Assembly: GCA_003561825.1 (NCBI GenBank)
Contig: PWVO01000153.1
Coordinates: 1 to 6,042, forward strand
Length of the DNA: 6,042 bases
Origin: Candidatus Woesearchaeota archaeon
Lineage (GTDB): Archaea; Nanobdellota; Nanobdellia; Woesearchaeales; CG1-02-33-12
Direction of reading: 5' to 3'
Part shown: in pieces, positions 1-5,327 of the stretch
Position numbering within the stretch: position 1 is the stretch's first letter
Layout: each line of letters opens with the position of its first letter
Program-made: the position numbers and the translations under genes
Notes under the pieces: generated by a model
What the model was told of the DNA's origin: nothing
Database searches by the model: none
What the model saw: the letters and a program-made list of their open reading frames with translations, nothing else

Positions 1-857
1 AAGAGCCCTTTATCGGAAATGTAACCCTTGAGAACTTTCTCATATCCATACTTGTATTCATACTAACAATAGTATTAGGCAACATTGCGCAATTTCTTCT
101 AAGAGCAAAGCTTGACACACTGATAAAAAAAAGAACATCAAAAAGCATATCAAGGACAGTCCAGTACATCATATTCGGCCTTGGCTTTTATTACGGCATA
201 TTTGTAATACTCCAGCTTGACCTTAAGGCATTCACTGCATCACTTGGAATAGTCAGCATAATAATAGCATTCTCATCAGCCCAGATCATCCAGAACATAC
301 TTGCAGGAATCCTAATAGCAGTACAGCAGCCAATAAGGCTTGAGGACTGGGTTGAAATAGGCATGGCCCCTGAAACCTCAGTAAGCAGAGTAAGAGACAT
401 AACCCTTACAAGAACAGTCCTGAAAAACAGAGACGGCAGGCTGATAATGATTCCAAACTCAGTTCTTCTTAACTCCAGGATAACCAACTACTCAAGGTCA
501 GGCTTCATAGAGGTTTCACTCCCATTCACAATACCCCAGAAATCAGACTTTGACAAAATAAAAAAAATCATACTTGAAACAGCAAAAAACAACCTCCGCA
601 TTTTGCCAAATGTATCAAACTCCGAGAAGACAATCATAAAAGGCATAATCAAGCTTCCTGACTTTAAGCAGATATTCGGAGACAAGGTCGATATGAACCT
701 TTTCCTTCCGAGGGTTACAATAACAGACATCTCAAACCAGAAAATAACAATGAGCATAAAATTCTGGATAAGCGAAGTCAGGAACCGCGACGAGATAGCA
801 TCAGAGTTTCTTTCATCACTGAGAAAAAACCTGCAAAAAGAAGAAATAGAATACTGA
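1..857 (+). CDS. MscS-family mechanosensitive ion channel (5' end outside the window)
   Basis: Small-conductance mechanosensitive channel that would open under membrane tension to release solutes during osmotic downshock. The reading frame is open from base 3 to the TGA at 855-857, giving 284 visible residues; no start is in the window. Visible residues 11-33 and 52-72 form two membrane spans. Residues 77-112 form the pore-lining TM3, which is rich in small residues (SLGIVSIIIAF, then QNILAGILIAVQQPIRLEDW). This is followed by the beta-domain signature at 129-165 (RVRDITLTRT, DGRLIMIPNS, TNYSR) and an alpha/beta C-terminal domain. The order and sequence match the MscS family, whose E. coli member has 286 residues, so little may be missing at the N-terminus. 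The gene converges on the DUF2062 gene across a 51-bp gap. The family assignment is firm; physiological gating is inferred from the family. Confidence 0.93.
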   Translation, partial: EPFIGNVTLENFLISILVFILTIVLGNIAQFLLRAKLDTLIKKRTSKSISRTVQYIIFGLGFYYGIFVILQLDLKAFTASLGIVSIIIAFSSAQIIQNILAGILIAVQQPIRLEDWVEIGMAPETSVSRVRDITLTRTVLKNRDGRLIMIPNSVLLNSRITNYSRSGFIEVSLPFTIPQKSDFDKIKKIILETAKNNLRILPNVSNSEKTIIKGIIKLPDFKQIFGDKVDMNLFLPRVTITDISNQKITMSIKFWISEVRNRDEIASEFLSSLRKNLQKEEIEY

Positions 858-908
858 ATTCTCTCAAAGACAGCATAAAACCTATTTAAACAGCCAAAAA
901 ATAACTTC

Positions 909-1370
909 TTAAGCCACCTTCTTATGATCCTCTCTTTGCCTTTTCATTTTTATTATCTCAGTTATAATCCTCATAAAAATATAGCTGCACAGAGAGAAAA
1001 AAGAAGCAACAATTAGGTTTCCAAGCAAAAACCTTCTGGAAATATTCTGTATATATGTGTAAAACACAATATCATAGACAACAGTCGGCGCTTCCTGCAA
1101 AAGCAAGTCTCCAATCTCAAAGCTCAGAGTATATATCGGGATAAGAAAAAGAGGATTCCAGAAAATAAGAGCAGCAATAATAGAAATCTTGTTTGCTTTG
1201 GGATAAGCAAGCATCACAATAAAGGCAATAATATAAGTAATCCCAAAAGTAGGCAGCAAAGCAATAAAAGTCCCTATAGCAAAGCCCATTGAAATAGAAT
1301 GTGGGGATGTCTTTAGCTCCAGCATCTCCCTGAAATATTCCTTAATCCTATTCTTGTATTTCTTAATCAT
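909..1370 (-). CDS. DUF2062 family small membrane protein
   Basis: A 153-residue integral membrane protein with the DUF2062 pattern: a short basic amphipathic N-terminus, then SPHSISMGFAIGTFIALLP at 22-40 with its conserved Ser-Pro and spaced glycines, TFGITY, a second hydrophobic block at 44-57, and a third at 62-80 holding the conserved W71-N72-P73 and P78. A final span lies at about 114-137, before a basic, charged tail. The biochemical function of DUF2062 proteins is not established. In bacteria some sit beside glycosyltransferase or envelope genes, which is only suggestive here. The start at 1370 gives the MIKKYKNRIK basic lead typical of the family. No Shine-Dalgarno sequence is visible before it, and the nearest AT-rich element is too close to be a TATA box for a leaderless message. 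Met16 (codon 1323-1325) is an alternative start but has no better signal. Family assignment good; role unknown. Confidence 0.85.
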   Translation of the reverse strand: MIKKYKNRIKEYFREMLELKTSPHSISMGFAIGTFIALLPTFGITYIIAFIVMLAYPKANKISIIAALIFWNPLFLIPIYTLSFEIGDLLLQEAPTVVYDIVFYTYIQNISRRFLLGNLIVASFFSLCSYIFMRIITEIIKMKRQREDHKKVA

Positions 1371-1379
1371 AATATTTTA

Positions 1380-1395
1380 TTTAAGCCTTTAAGCC
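1380..1395. repeat. Tandem 8-bp repeat TTTAAGCC x2 before the DUF2062 gene
   Basis: Two exact head-to-tail copies of TTTAAGCC lie 10-25 bp upstream of the DUF2062 start codon (GGCTTAAA repeated on the coding strand). This sits within the likely core promoter or leader. It could be a binding site or simple coincidence in AT-rich DNA. Confidence 0.4.
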
Positions 1396-1541
1396 AGGCT
1401 TTTCCCCCAATACATCTGATGCTCAAACGAAAAACCAAAAAGCCAATTAAAGCACAAATCACTTAAAGCCTTACAAAGAAAGGCCCCACTTTAATCTGCA
1501 GCAAAAAGCTGTTAATATAAAGTATATTCTGTTATTTAAAA

Positions 1542-1554
1542 CTATTTATATATT
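1542..1554. promoter_or_regulatory. Isolated strong TATA-like element
   Basis: The stretch CTATTTATATATT is a near-ideal archaeal TATA box in a region without intact genes. On the plus strand it predicts a transcript start near 1573-1578, leading into the aminotransferase remnant. On the minus strand it could start a long-leader transcript toward the DUF2062 gene. It may be a leftover promoter, the distal promoter of the DUF2062 gene, or the promoter of a small RNA. The rest of 1396-1593 shows no other feature I can support. Confidence 0.4.
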
Positions 1555-1593
1555 AGCCTTCAAAAGCCAGGGGCCAAGAAAGAAAAATTCTAA

Positions 1594-1761
1594 ATCCTGC
1601 TTACTGCCCCGATGGCCGGCTTTTACAATGTAATGCCAGACCAGGAAAACCCCGGCAAGACTCAGATGAGAATAGCCTATGTTAAGCAACCTAAAATAAT
1701 GGAAATAGTTCCAAAGCTTTTTGCAGAAACATTCAGGAAATACGAGTCCCAAAGGGCATAG
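1594..1761 (+). pseudogene. C-terminal remnant of a PLP-dependent class I/II aminotransferase
   Basis: The frame ending at TAG 1759-1761 encodes a peptide that looks like the last roughly 55 residues of a fold-type I aminotransferase. ILLTAPMAGFYNVMPD resembles the family's APxxGFY segment, and NPGKTQMRIAYV holds the conserved R-I-A-Y-V, whose Arg is the substrate alpha-carboxylate ligand in this fold. EIVPKLFAETFRKYESQRA matches the terminal helix. The catalytic Lys, the PLP-binding segment and the whole large domain are absent. A TAA at 1591-1593 lies immediately upstream in frame, and a looser continuation upstream of it (LQKPGAKKEKF) is not clearly homologous. Starting at ATG 1612-1614 would give 49 residues, without a Shine-Dalgarno site. 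I read it as a relic left by deletion or recombination. Such a fragment cannot bind PLP or catalyse transamination. A new short peptide gene is the less likely alternative. Confidence 0.7.
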
Positions 1762-1771
1762 ATTTAAATAT
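1762..1771 (+). promoter_or_regulatory. TATA box of the PurD-like ATP-grasp gene
   Basis: ATTTAAATAT starts right after the TAG of the aminotransferase remnant and is centred about 29 nt before the ATG at 1796. This predicts a leaderless or nearly leaderless transcript; no Shine-Dalgarno site precedes the ATG. The stretch between box and start (1772-1790) is almost pure pyrimidine, mostly T. The spacing decides the start choice: an upstream in-frame ATG at 1721 would lie before this promoter and overlap the remnant. Confidence 0.65.
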
Positions 1772-1795
1772 CTCTTTTTCTTTTTTATTCATAAT

Positions 1796-3100
1796 ATGGC
1801 CAATAATAACACAGATCCCAGAAACTTTCTGTTCATATCACTTGATAACTTAAGCGGTGATTTAGCCTGGAACATACTTAAAGAAGGCCATAATGTAAAA
1901 TACTACACAAAGCACATTGAAGAAAGAGAGGTTGCAGACGGCTTTGTACCAAAAACAGACACCTACGAGCAGGAGCTTGACTGGGCAGATGTAATAGTGT
2001 TTGACGATGTCCTGGGCCAGGGAGAGCTGGCAAAAGAGCTAAGAGAAAAGGGAAAAAATGTTATTGGCGGCACGCCTTACACAGACCTGCTTGAGGATGA
2101 CAGGGCCTTTGGCCAGAATGAGCTTAAAAAAGTAGGAGTTTCAATAATCCCCCACTATGAATTTACTTCTTTTGAGGATGCAATTAATTTTGTAAAAAGA
2201 AACCCTGCAAAGTATGTAATAAAGCCAAGCAGAGATGCGCAGAACATAAAAGGCCTTCTCTACATAGGCGAGGATGACGACGGCCGCGATGTAATCCAAG
2301 TCTTAAATGACTACAATAAGGCATGGGCAAAAAAGATTCCATATTTCCAGCTTCAGAAAAAAATCTCAGGAGTTGAGGTTGCAGTAGGCGCTTTCTTTAA
2401 TGGCAAAAATTTCATCTACCCTATAAATGTAAACTTCGAGCACAAGAAGCTTTTCCCGGGAAACCTCGGCCCTTCAACAGGCGAGATGGGCACAGCAATG
2501 TTCTGGAGCGGCCCCAACAAGATATTCAGCAGCACACTCAAGAAAATGGAGCAAAAGCTTGCAGAAGAAGGCTATATAGGGTATATTGACATCAACTGCA
2601 TAGTAAACAGCAACGGCATATACCCTCTTGAATGGACTTCTCGGTTTGGCTACCCTACAATAAGCATACAGATGGAAGGCATTCTCACTCCAATCGGAGA
2701 ATTCCTTTACCAGCTTTCAAAAGGCGAAACACCAAAGCTAAAAACAAAGCAGGGGTTTCAGCTCGGAGTAAGGATAGTAGTGCCCCCATTTCCCTTCAAA
2801 GACCCTGAAACATTCGATGTAAAGTCAAAAGACACAGTAATACATTTCAGAAAGCCAATAAACGGAGTACACATAGAGGATGTAAAGCTTGTCAACGGCG
2901 AGTGGGTCATAACAGGCGAGTCAGGAGTAGTTCTTATAGTGGTGGGCACAGGCCAGTCAATGAAGCAGGCAAGAGAAAAAGCATACCAGAGAATAAAGAA
3001 CATAAGCATTCCCCACATGTATTACAGGGATGACATAGGAAAAAGATGGGCAGAGGACAGCGACAAGCTGCACTGCTGGGGATACCTGAGAGAAGTTTAA
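1796..3100 (+). CDS. ATP-grasp protein of PurD (phosphoribosylamine-glycine ligase) architecture, divergent active site
   Basis: A 434-residue cytoplasmic ATP-grasp ligase with the domain order of GAR synthetase. The N-terminal alpha/beta domain spans about 9-100. The ATP-grasp region spans about 101-310, with K143 in YVIKPS, E194 in SGVEVAVG, FEHKK at 215, GPSTGEMG at 225-232 and LEWTSRFGYP at 278-287. The PurD-type C-terminal domain spans about 320-415, ending in YYRDDIGKRW. PurD joins 5-phosphoribosylamine and glycine using ATP in purine synthesis. Several signature positions differ from canonical PurD as I recall it. The N-terminal GGREHA motif is replaced (ISLDNLSGDLAW), the GLAAGKGV loop is missing (PSRDAQNIKG), GPNTGGMG is GPSTGEMG, and the EFNxRFGDPE metal-binding motif reads EWTSRFGYPT, with the metal-ligand Asn changed to Thr. 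The protein is therefore PurD-like in fold, but the reaction is uncertain. No other purine gene is visible. The start at 1796 is chosen for its TATA spacing. The stop is 5 bp from that of the convergent exonuclease III gene. Confidence 0.88.
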   Translation: MANNNTDPRNFLFISLDNLSGDLAWNILKEGHNVKYYTKHIEEREVADGFVPKTDTYEQELDWADVIVFDDVLGQGELAKELREKGKNVIGGTPYTDLLEDDRAFGQNELKKVGVSIIPHYEFTSFEDAINFVKRNPAKYVIKPSRDAQNIKGLLYIGEDDDGRDVIQVLNDYNKAWAKKIPYFQLQKKISGVEVAVGAFFNGKNFIYPINVNFEHKKLFPGNLGPSTGEMGTAMFWSGPNKIFSSTLKKMEQKLAEEGYIGYIDINCIVNSNGIYPLEWTSRFGYPTISIQMEGILTPIGEFLYQLSKGETPKLKTKQGFQLGVRIVVPPFPFKDPETFDVKSKDTVIHFRKPINGVHIEDVKLVNGEWVITGESGVVLIVVGTGQSMKQAREKAYQRIKNISIPHMYYRDDIGKRWAEDSDKLHCWGYLREV

Positions 3101-3105
3101 TTCCA

Positions 3106-3876
3106 TTAAACAATTATCTCAAGGCTTACAGGGCAATGGTCACTTCCCATGACATTTCTGAGAATCTCTGAGCTGAATATCTTGCTCCTTAATTCTTCAG
3201 AAGCAATAAAATAATCAATCCTCCACCCAATGTTTTTGGCCCTTGCATTGAACATATAGCTCCACCATGTATAATTCCCCGGCTCTTTATTGAAAATCCT
3301 GAAAGCATCAACATAACCTTTGCTTAGCATTCTGCTGAAAGCTCTTCTTTCCTCAGATGTAAAGCCGGCAGTAAGCACATTCTCCTTGGGCCTTGCAATA
3401 TCAATCTCCTCATGCGCAACATTAAGGTCCCCGCAGAAAACAACAGGCTTTTTCTTTCTCAGCCTGTTGCAATAATCAGTAAAAACATCATAAAACTCAA
3501 TCTTCTCATCAAGCCTTGACAAATCCGGCTTAGAATTAGGAGCATAGACATCTATTAAAAAGAACTTATCAAACTCAACTGCAATAGTCCTCCCCTCAGA
3601 GTCAAACCTCTTGTCCCCAAAGCCCTTTGAAACAGAAACAGGCCTGATCCTTGAAAAAACAGCAGTCCCGCTGTATCCCTTTTTCTCAGCCCCAAACCAA
3701 AAGCTCTCATAGCCGTGCTCATGCCCAATCTTATGCAGCTCCTCAGCAATATCATTGTCATGGATCTTAGTTTCCTGAAGGCAGATAACATCAGCATCGC
3801 ATTTTACAAAAAAATCCAGAAAGCCCTTTTTCAGCGCAGCCCTTATCCCATTCACATTCCATGATATAATTTTCAT
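3106..3876 (-). CDS. xth: Exodeoxyribonuclease III / class II AP endonuclease
   Basis: A 256-residue member of the exonuclease III/APE1 family of the endonuclease-exonuclease-phosphatase fold. It would cut DNA 5' of abasic sites in base excision repair and may have 3'-5' exonuclease or 3'-phosphodiesterase activity. The whole conserved series is present: SWNVNGIRA (N7), LQETK (E35, metal ligand), GYSGTAVF, EGR, VYAPNS (Y111), GDLNVAHEEIDIARPK (D150 and N152), GFTSEER, YTWWSY, GWRIDYF (D221) and GSDHCPV (D246-H247 pair). The length matches the bacterial/archaeal family and no residue looks disrupted. The start is supported by the universal MKIISWNVNGIR beginning and by a TATA element about 31 nt upstream. 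It is transcribed alone, converging with the PurD-like gene. Assignment is firm; the exact balance of activities cannot be read from sequence. Confidence 0.97.
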   Translation of the reverse strand: MKIISWNVNGIRAALKKGFLDFFVKCDADVICLQETKIHDNDIAEELHKIGHEHGYESFWFGAEKKGYSGTAVFSRIRPVSVSKGFGDKRFDSEGRTIAVEFDKFFLIDVYAPNSKPDLSRLDEKIEFYDVFTDYCNRLRKKKPVVFCGDLNVAHEEIDIARPKENVLTAGFTSEERRAFSRMLSKGYVDAFRIFNKEPGNYTWWSYMFNARAKNIGWRIDYFIASEELRSKIFSSEILRNVMGSDHCPVSLEIIV

Positions 3877-3879
3877 AAT

Positions 3880-3896
3880 AAAAAAAGAAAAAAATT
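3880..3896 (-). terminator. T-rich tract: possible terminator of the regulator/lipoprotein operon
   Basis: On the minus strand this reads as two T-runs split by one C. It lies 33-49 nt beyond the lipoprotein stop codon and just before the exonuclease III ATG. Oligo-T tracts on the coding strand are the usual archaeal termination signal, and no stem-loop precedes this one. It also falls in the start region of the exonuclease III transcript, so it may instead be part of that promoter. Confidence 0.35.
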
Positions 3897-3902
3897 GCCC
3901 TG

Positions 3903-3913
3903 TTATAAATATT
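3903..3913 (-). promoter_or_regulatory. TATA box of the exonuclease III gene
   Basis: On the minus strand this reads AATATTTATAA, centred about 31 nt before the ATG at 3876. It predicts a transcript with a leader of only a few nucleotides. No Shine-Dalgarno site is present in the AT-rich gap, which agrees with near-leaderless initiation. Confidence 0.6.
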
Positions 3914-3928
3914 TCTCTTTAATTAAAA

Positions 3929-4423
3929 TTATTCTCCTGGGCATGGCGCAAACTCGCATGTTGGCGGTACTCTTTCCACAAAACTTCCGTCCGGGCATTC
4001 CTTCACATCCATTGGGCATGCTACCATTTCATCATCTTCCCCTGGACATGGTGCAAACTCGCATGTTGGCGGAATTCTTGCCACAAAGCTTCCGTCCGGG
4101 CATTCCTTCACATCCATAGCACATACTACTTCTTCATCATCTTCCCCTGGGCATGGCGCGAACTCACAGTCCGGCGGCATCCTTACAACATAGCTTCCAT
4201 CAGGGCATTCCTTCACATCCATAGCACATACTACTTCTTCATCATCCTCTCCTGGGCATGGCGCGAACTCACAGTCCGGCGGCATCCTTACAACATAGCT
4301 TCCATCAGGGCATAGCCTTAAATCCTCTGGGCATGGTATTGTATCATCTATATCCCCATCGCATCCAGCCAGTAATAAAATCCCTACCATTGAAACCAAA
4401 AATGCTACATATAAATACTTCAT
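3929..4423 (-). CDS. Lipoprotein with four cysteine-rich 35-residue repeats
   Basis: A 164-residue exported protein. Residues 1-20 form a signal peptide (MKY, then a hydrophobic core) ending in the lipobox L18-A19-G20-C21, so C21 would be lipid-modified and hold the protein on the outer face of the membrane. The rest is four tandem units, each with cysteines spaced C-x6-C-x12-C-x4-C (31/38/51/56, 66/73/86/91, 101/108/121/126, 136/143/156/161). The unit core is CPDGSYVVRMPPDCEFAPC, and the linkers are acidic (PGEDDEEVV). The last unit ends directly at PGE. The paired cysteines suggest disulfides or metal binding. I have an impression of similar CPDGS..CEFAPC units in other microbial and phage proteins but know of no assigned function. 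The start overlaps the stop of the regulator gene as ATGA and has a strong Shine-Dalgarno site, so the two are translationally coupled. Confidence is high for a real gene, low for its role. Confidence 0.88.
   Translation of the reverse strand: MKYLYVAFLVSMVGILLLAGCDGDIDDTIPCPEDLRLCPDGSYVVRMPPDCEFAPCPGEDDEEVVCAMDVKECPDGSYVVRMPPDCEFAPCPGEDDEEVVCAMDVKECPDGSFVARIPPTCEFAPCPGEDDEMVACPMDVKECPDGSFVERVPPTCEFAPCPGE
3936..4313 (-). repeat. 105-bp tandem repeat array within the lipoprotein gene (4 copies, last partial)
   Basis: Copies begin at 3936, 4041, 4146 and 4251, exactly 105 bp apart, each encoding 35 residues. The first 63 bp of the copies at 4146 and 4251 are identical. A different 44-bp part is identical between the copies at 4041 and 4146 (4098-4141 and 4203-4246). 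The copies at 3936 and 4041 share the variant encoding PPTCEFA. This mosaic pattern indicates recent duplication with exchange between units. Confidence 0.93.
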
Positions 4424-4992
4424 TTTTTCTCACCTCTATTTTTGCTTATTATAATTGCTGGCTTTTTCAAAAGCATTCCTAAAAAGAAAGTGCTAAGTGA
4501 AACAAGCACAATAAAAGCAATTAATATTATCACAGAAGGATTATACCATGAGATAGCAGTGCCTGCAATGGCAGCAGAATCAGCAACTGCAAGTGCTTCA
4601 GTTTCAATAGCCATAGGTGCCCTTAGCGCCATCTGTTCAGGCCTTTCAACAATGTGGAAATTTCTTATAAATGCAATTGCCAGCCCAATTGCAGAAAGAA
4701 CAGTTACAGCAAAAGCAAAAAGAACCTTGACCTCTCTTGGCTCAATAAGCCTCTTGCCCTTAAAAGTAATAGAGTAATACTTCCATTTCCTGTCAGTTTC
4801 CTCTTTTTTTATAAGCCCTGCATTGCACAGCACATCAAGATGCTCCTTAACAGTAGAATTGCTCATACCCAAAAGCTCAGAAATGTCAGAAAGAGTGTAG
4901 CTCTTTGAATTAAGCATCTTAAGAATATTAAGCCTTGTATCAACTGCAAGAGCCTTAAAAGTTTCTTTGTCCAGCACGATTTTTTCTTCCAT
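4420..4992 (-). CDS. Membrane-anchored winged-helix (ArsR-like) transcriptional regulator
   Basis: A 190-residue protein with an N-terminal DNA-binding domain and a membrane-embedded C-terminal half. Residues 8-80 match the ArsR/HTH winged-helix pattern: FKALAVDTRLNILKMLNS, then TLSDISELLGMSNSTVKEHLD as helix-turn-helix, then NAGLIKKEE and KWKYYSIT as the wing. Span 1 is at about 89-109 and span 2 at about 153-175, with a 43-residue loop between them and a basic tail (KKPAIIISKNRGEKK). The expected topology places the DNA-binding head and the tail inside and the loop (RPEQMALRAPMAIETEALA and onward) outside. It would act as a one-component membrane regulator, but its signal and targets are not visible. 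It is followed by the repeat lipoprotein with a 4-nt ATGA overlap. The start fits a TATA element centred 26 nt upstream, so the message is probably leaderless. An 18-bp inverted repeat further upstream may be an autoregulatory site. Confidence 0.9.
   Translation of the reverse strand: MEEKIVLDKETFKALAVDTRLNILKMLNSKSYTLSDISELLGMSNSTVKEHLDVLCNAGLIKKEETDRKWKYYSITFKGKRLIEPREVKVLFAFAVTVLSAIGLAIAFIRNFHIVERPEQMALRAPMAIETEALAVADSAAIAGTAISWYNPSVIILIAFIVLVSLSTFFLGMLLKKPAIIISKNRGEKK
4430..4436 (-). promoter_or_regulatory. Shine-Dalgarno site of the lipoprotein gene
   Basis: GAGGTGA on the minus strand lies 6 nt before the lipoprotein ATG and inside the last codons of the regulator gene. It is a strong match to the archaeal 16S anti-Shine-Dalgarno. 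It supports the 4423 start and translation as the second gene of an operon, in contrast to the leaderless first gene. Confidence 0.8.
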
Positions 4993-5012
4993 CTTGCCTT
5001 GAAATCAAAGCA

Positions 5013-5023
5013 GATATTTAAAG
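5013..5023 (-). promoter_or_regulatory. TATA box of the regulator/lipoprotein operon
   Basis: CTTTAAATATC on the minus strand is centred about 26 nt before the ATG at 4992, predicting transcription starting at or near the start codon. The purine-rich GAGG just upstream could act as a BRE. No Shine-Dalgarno site precedes this ATG. Confidence 0.65.
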
Positions 5024-5034
5024 CCTCTTATATG

Positions 5035-5052
5035 TTTCGGCTATTGCCGAAA
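5035..5052. promoter_or_regulatory. Perfect 18-bp inverted repeat, candidate operator
   Basis: TTTCGGC-TATT-GCCGAAA has two perfect 7-bp arms around a 4-bp spacer. It lies between the stop of the UBA-like gene and the TATA box of the regulator operon, 12 bp upstream of that box. Its size and symmetry suit a dimeric winged-helix protein, so it is a candidate site for the regulator encoded next to it. On the minus strand the T-run precedes the stem, so it is not a standard intrinsic terminator for the UBA-like gene. A hairpin with another role is possible. Confidence 0.5.
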
Positions 5053-5058
5053 AAACTT

Positions 5059-5322
5059 TCAGTCTTCTGATTTTTTTCCTTCAACTGCATCTTTATGCAA
5101 AGCAGCATCAATGTCATCTCTTTTCCAGCCATGCCTTATAAGGGCATTCTTTATCTGAATGTCATTCATTCCGCATTTCCTTGATTCCTTTATCTCATCC
5201 ATTATCTCAGGATTAGCATAAATCTCAGGCTCAGGCTCTTTTTTTCTTCTCAATAAAACCCATACTACAGCAATTATCACAAAAACAATAATCCCTATTG
5301 CTAATAAGTAAGTATTGGCCAT
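5059..5322 (-). CDS. Small single-pass membrane protein with UBA-like helical tail
   Basis: An 87-residue protein with one N-terminal membrane span (about 4-24), a basic stop-transfer cluster RRKK at 25-28, an acidic Pro/Glu linker, and a compact helical C-terminal domain at about 38-77 (IMDEIKESRKCGMNDIQIK, then NALIRHGWKRDDIDAAL). The G-M/Y-x(4)-I-x(2)-A-L-x(3)-G-W-x(5)-D-x-A-L pattern is UBA-like and, from general familiarity, common in small membrane proteins of DPANN and related archaea. These domains usually mediate protein contacts; no function is known for this protein. The expected topology places the tail in the cytoplasm. The start at 5322 is well supported by GGAGGG 5 nt upstream. 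It lies 66 bp before the regulator operon on the same strand and might be co-transcribed with it, though that operon has its own TATA box. Confidence 0.82.
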   Translation of the reverse strand: MANTYLLAIGIIVFVIIAVVWVLLRRKKEPEPEIYANPEIMDEIKESRKCGMNDIQIKNALIRHGWKRDDIDAALHKDAVEGKKSED

Positions 5323-5327
5323 ATTAT

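Noticed and set aside
1498..1512. Small hairpin CAGC-AAAAA-GCTG
   Set aside because: A four-base-pair stem is too short to separate from chance in this intergenic region.
1573..1700. Possible structural RNA (SRP RNA, RNase P RNA or tRNA) after the orphan TATA box
   Set aside because: I looked for the SRP helix 8 motif, RNase P conserved blocks and tRNA arms and found none. The local GC-richer stretch is explained by the aminotransferase codons.
1546..1752. 68-residue minus-strand ORF
   Set aside because: It is antisense to the aminotransferase remnant, whose plus-strand frame has recognisable family motifs. No promoter or ribosome binding site supports the minus frame.
1721..1795. Longer N-terminus for the PurD-like protein starting at ATG 1721
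   Set aside because: It would overlap the aminotransferase remnant and run through the TATA box and T-rich tract. The added residues (MQKHSGNTSPKGHRFKYLFFFF) do not resemble the family, and ATG 1796 has the right promoter spacing.
3936..4330. CRISPR array suggested by regular repeats
   Set aside because: The repeats are directly adjacent 105-bp in-frame protein-coding units without unique spacers.
3895..4482. Plus-strand ORFs across the lipoprotein gene
   Set aside because: They are reverse-strand shadows of the repeat array. The minus frame has a signal peptide, a lipobox, regular cysteines and a Shine-Dalgarno site.
5034..5058. Intrinsic (bacterial-type) terminator after the UBA-like gene
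   Set aside because: The hairpin is good, but on the transcribed strand the T-run comes before the stem, not after it. An operator or archaeal-type T-run signal is more plausible.
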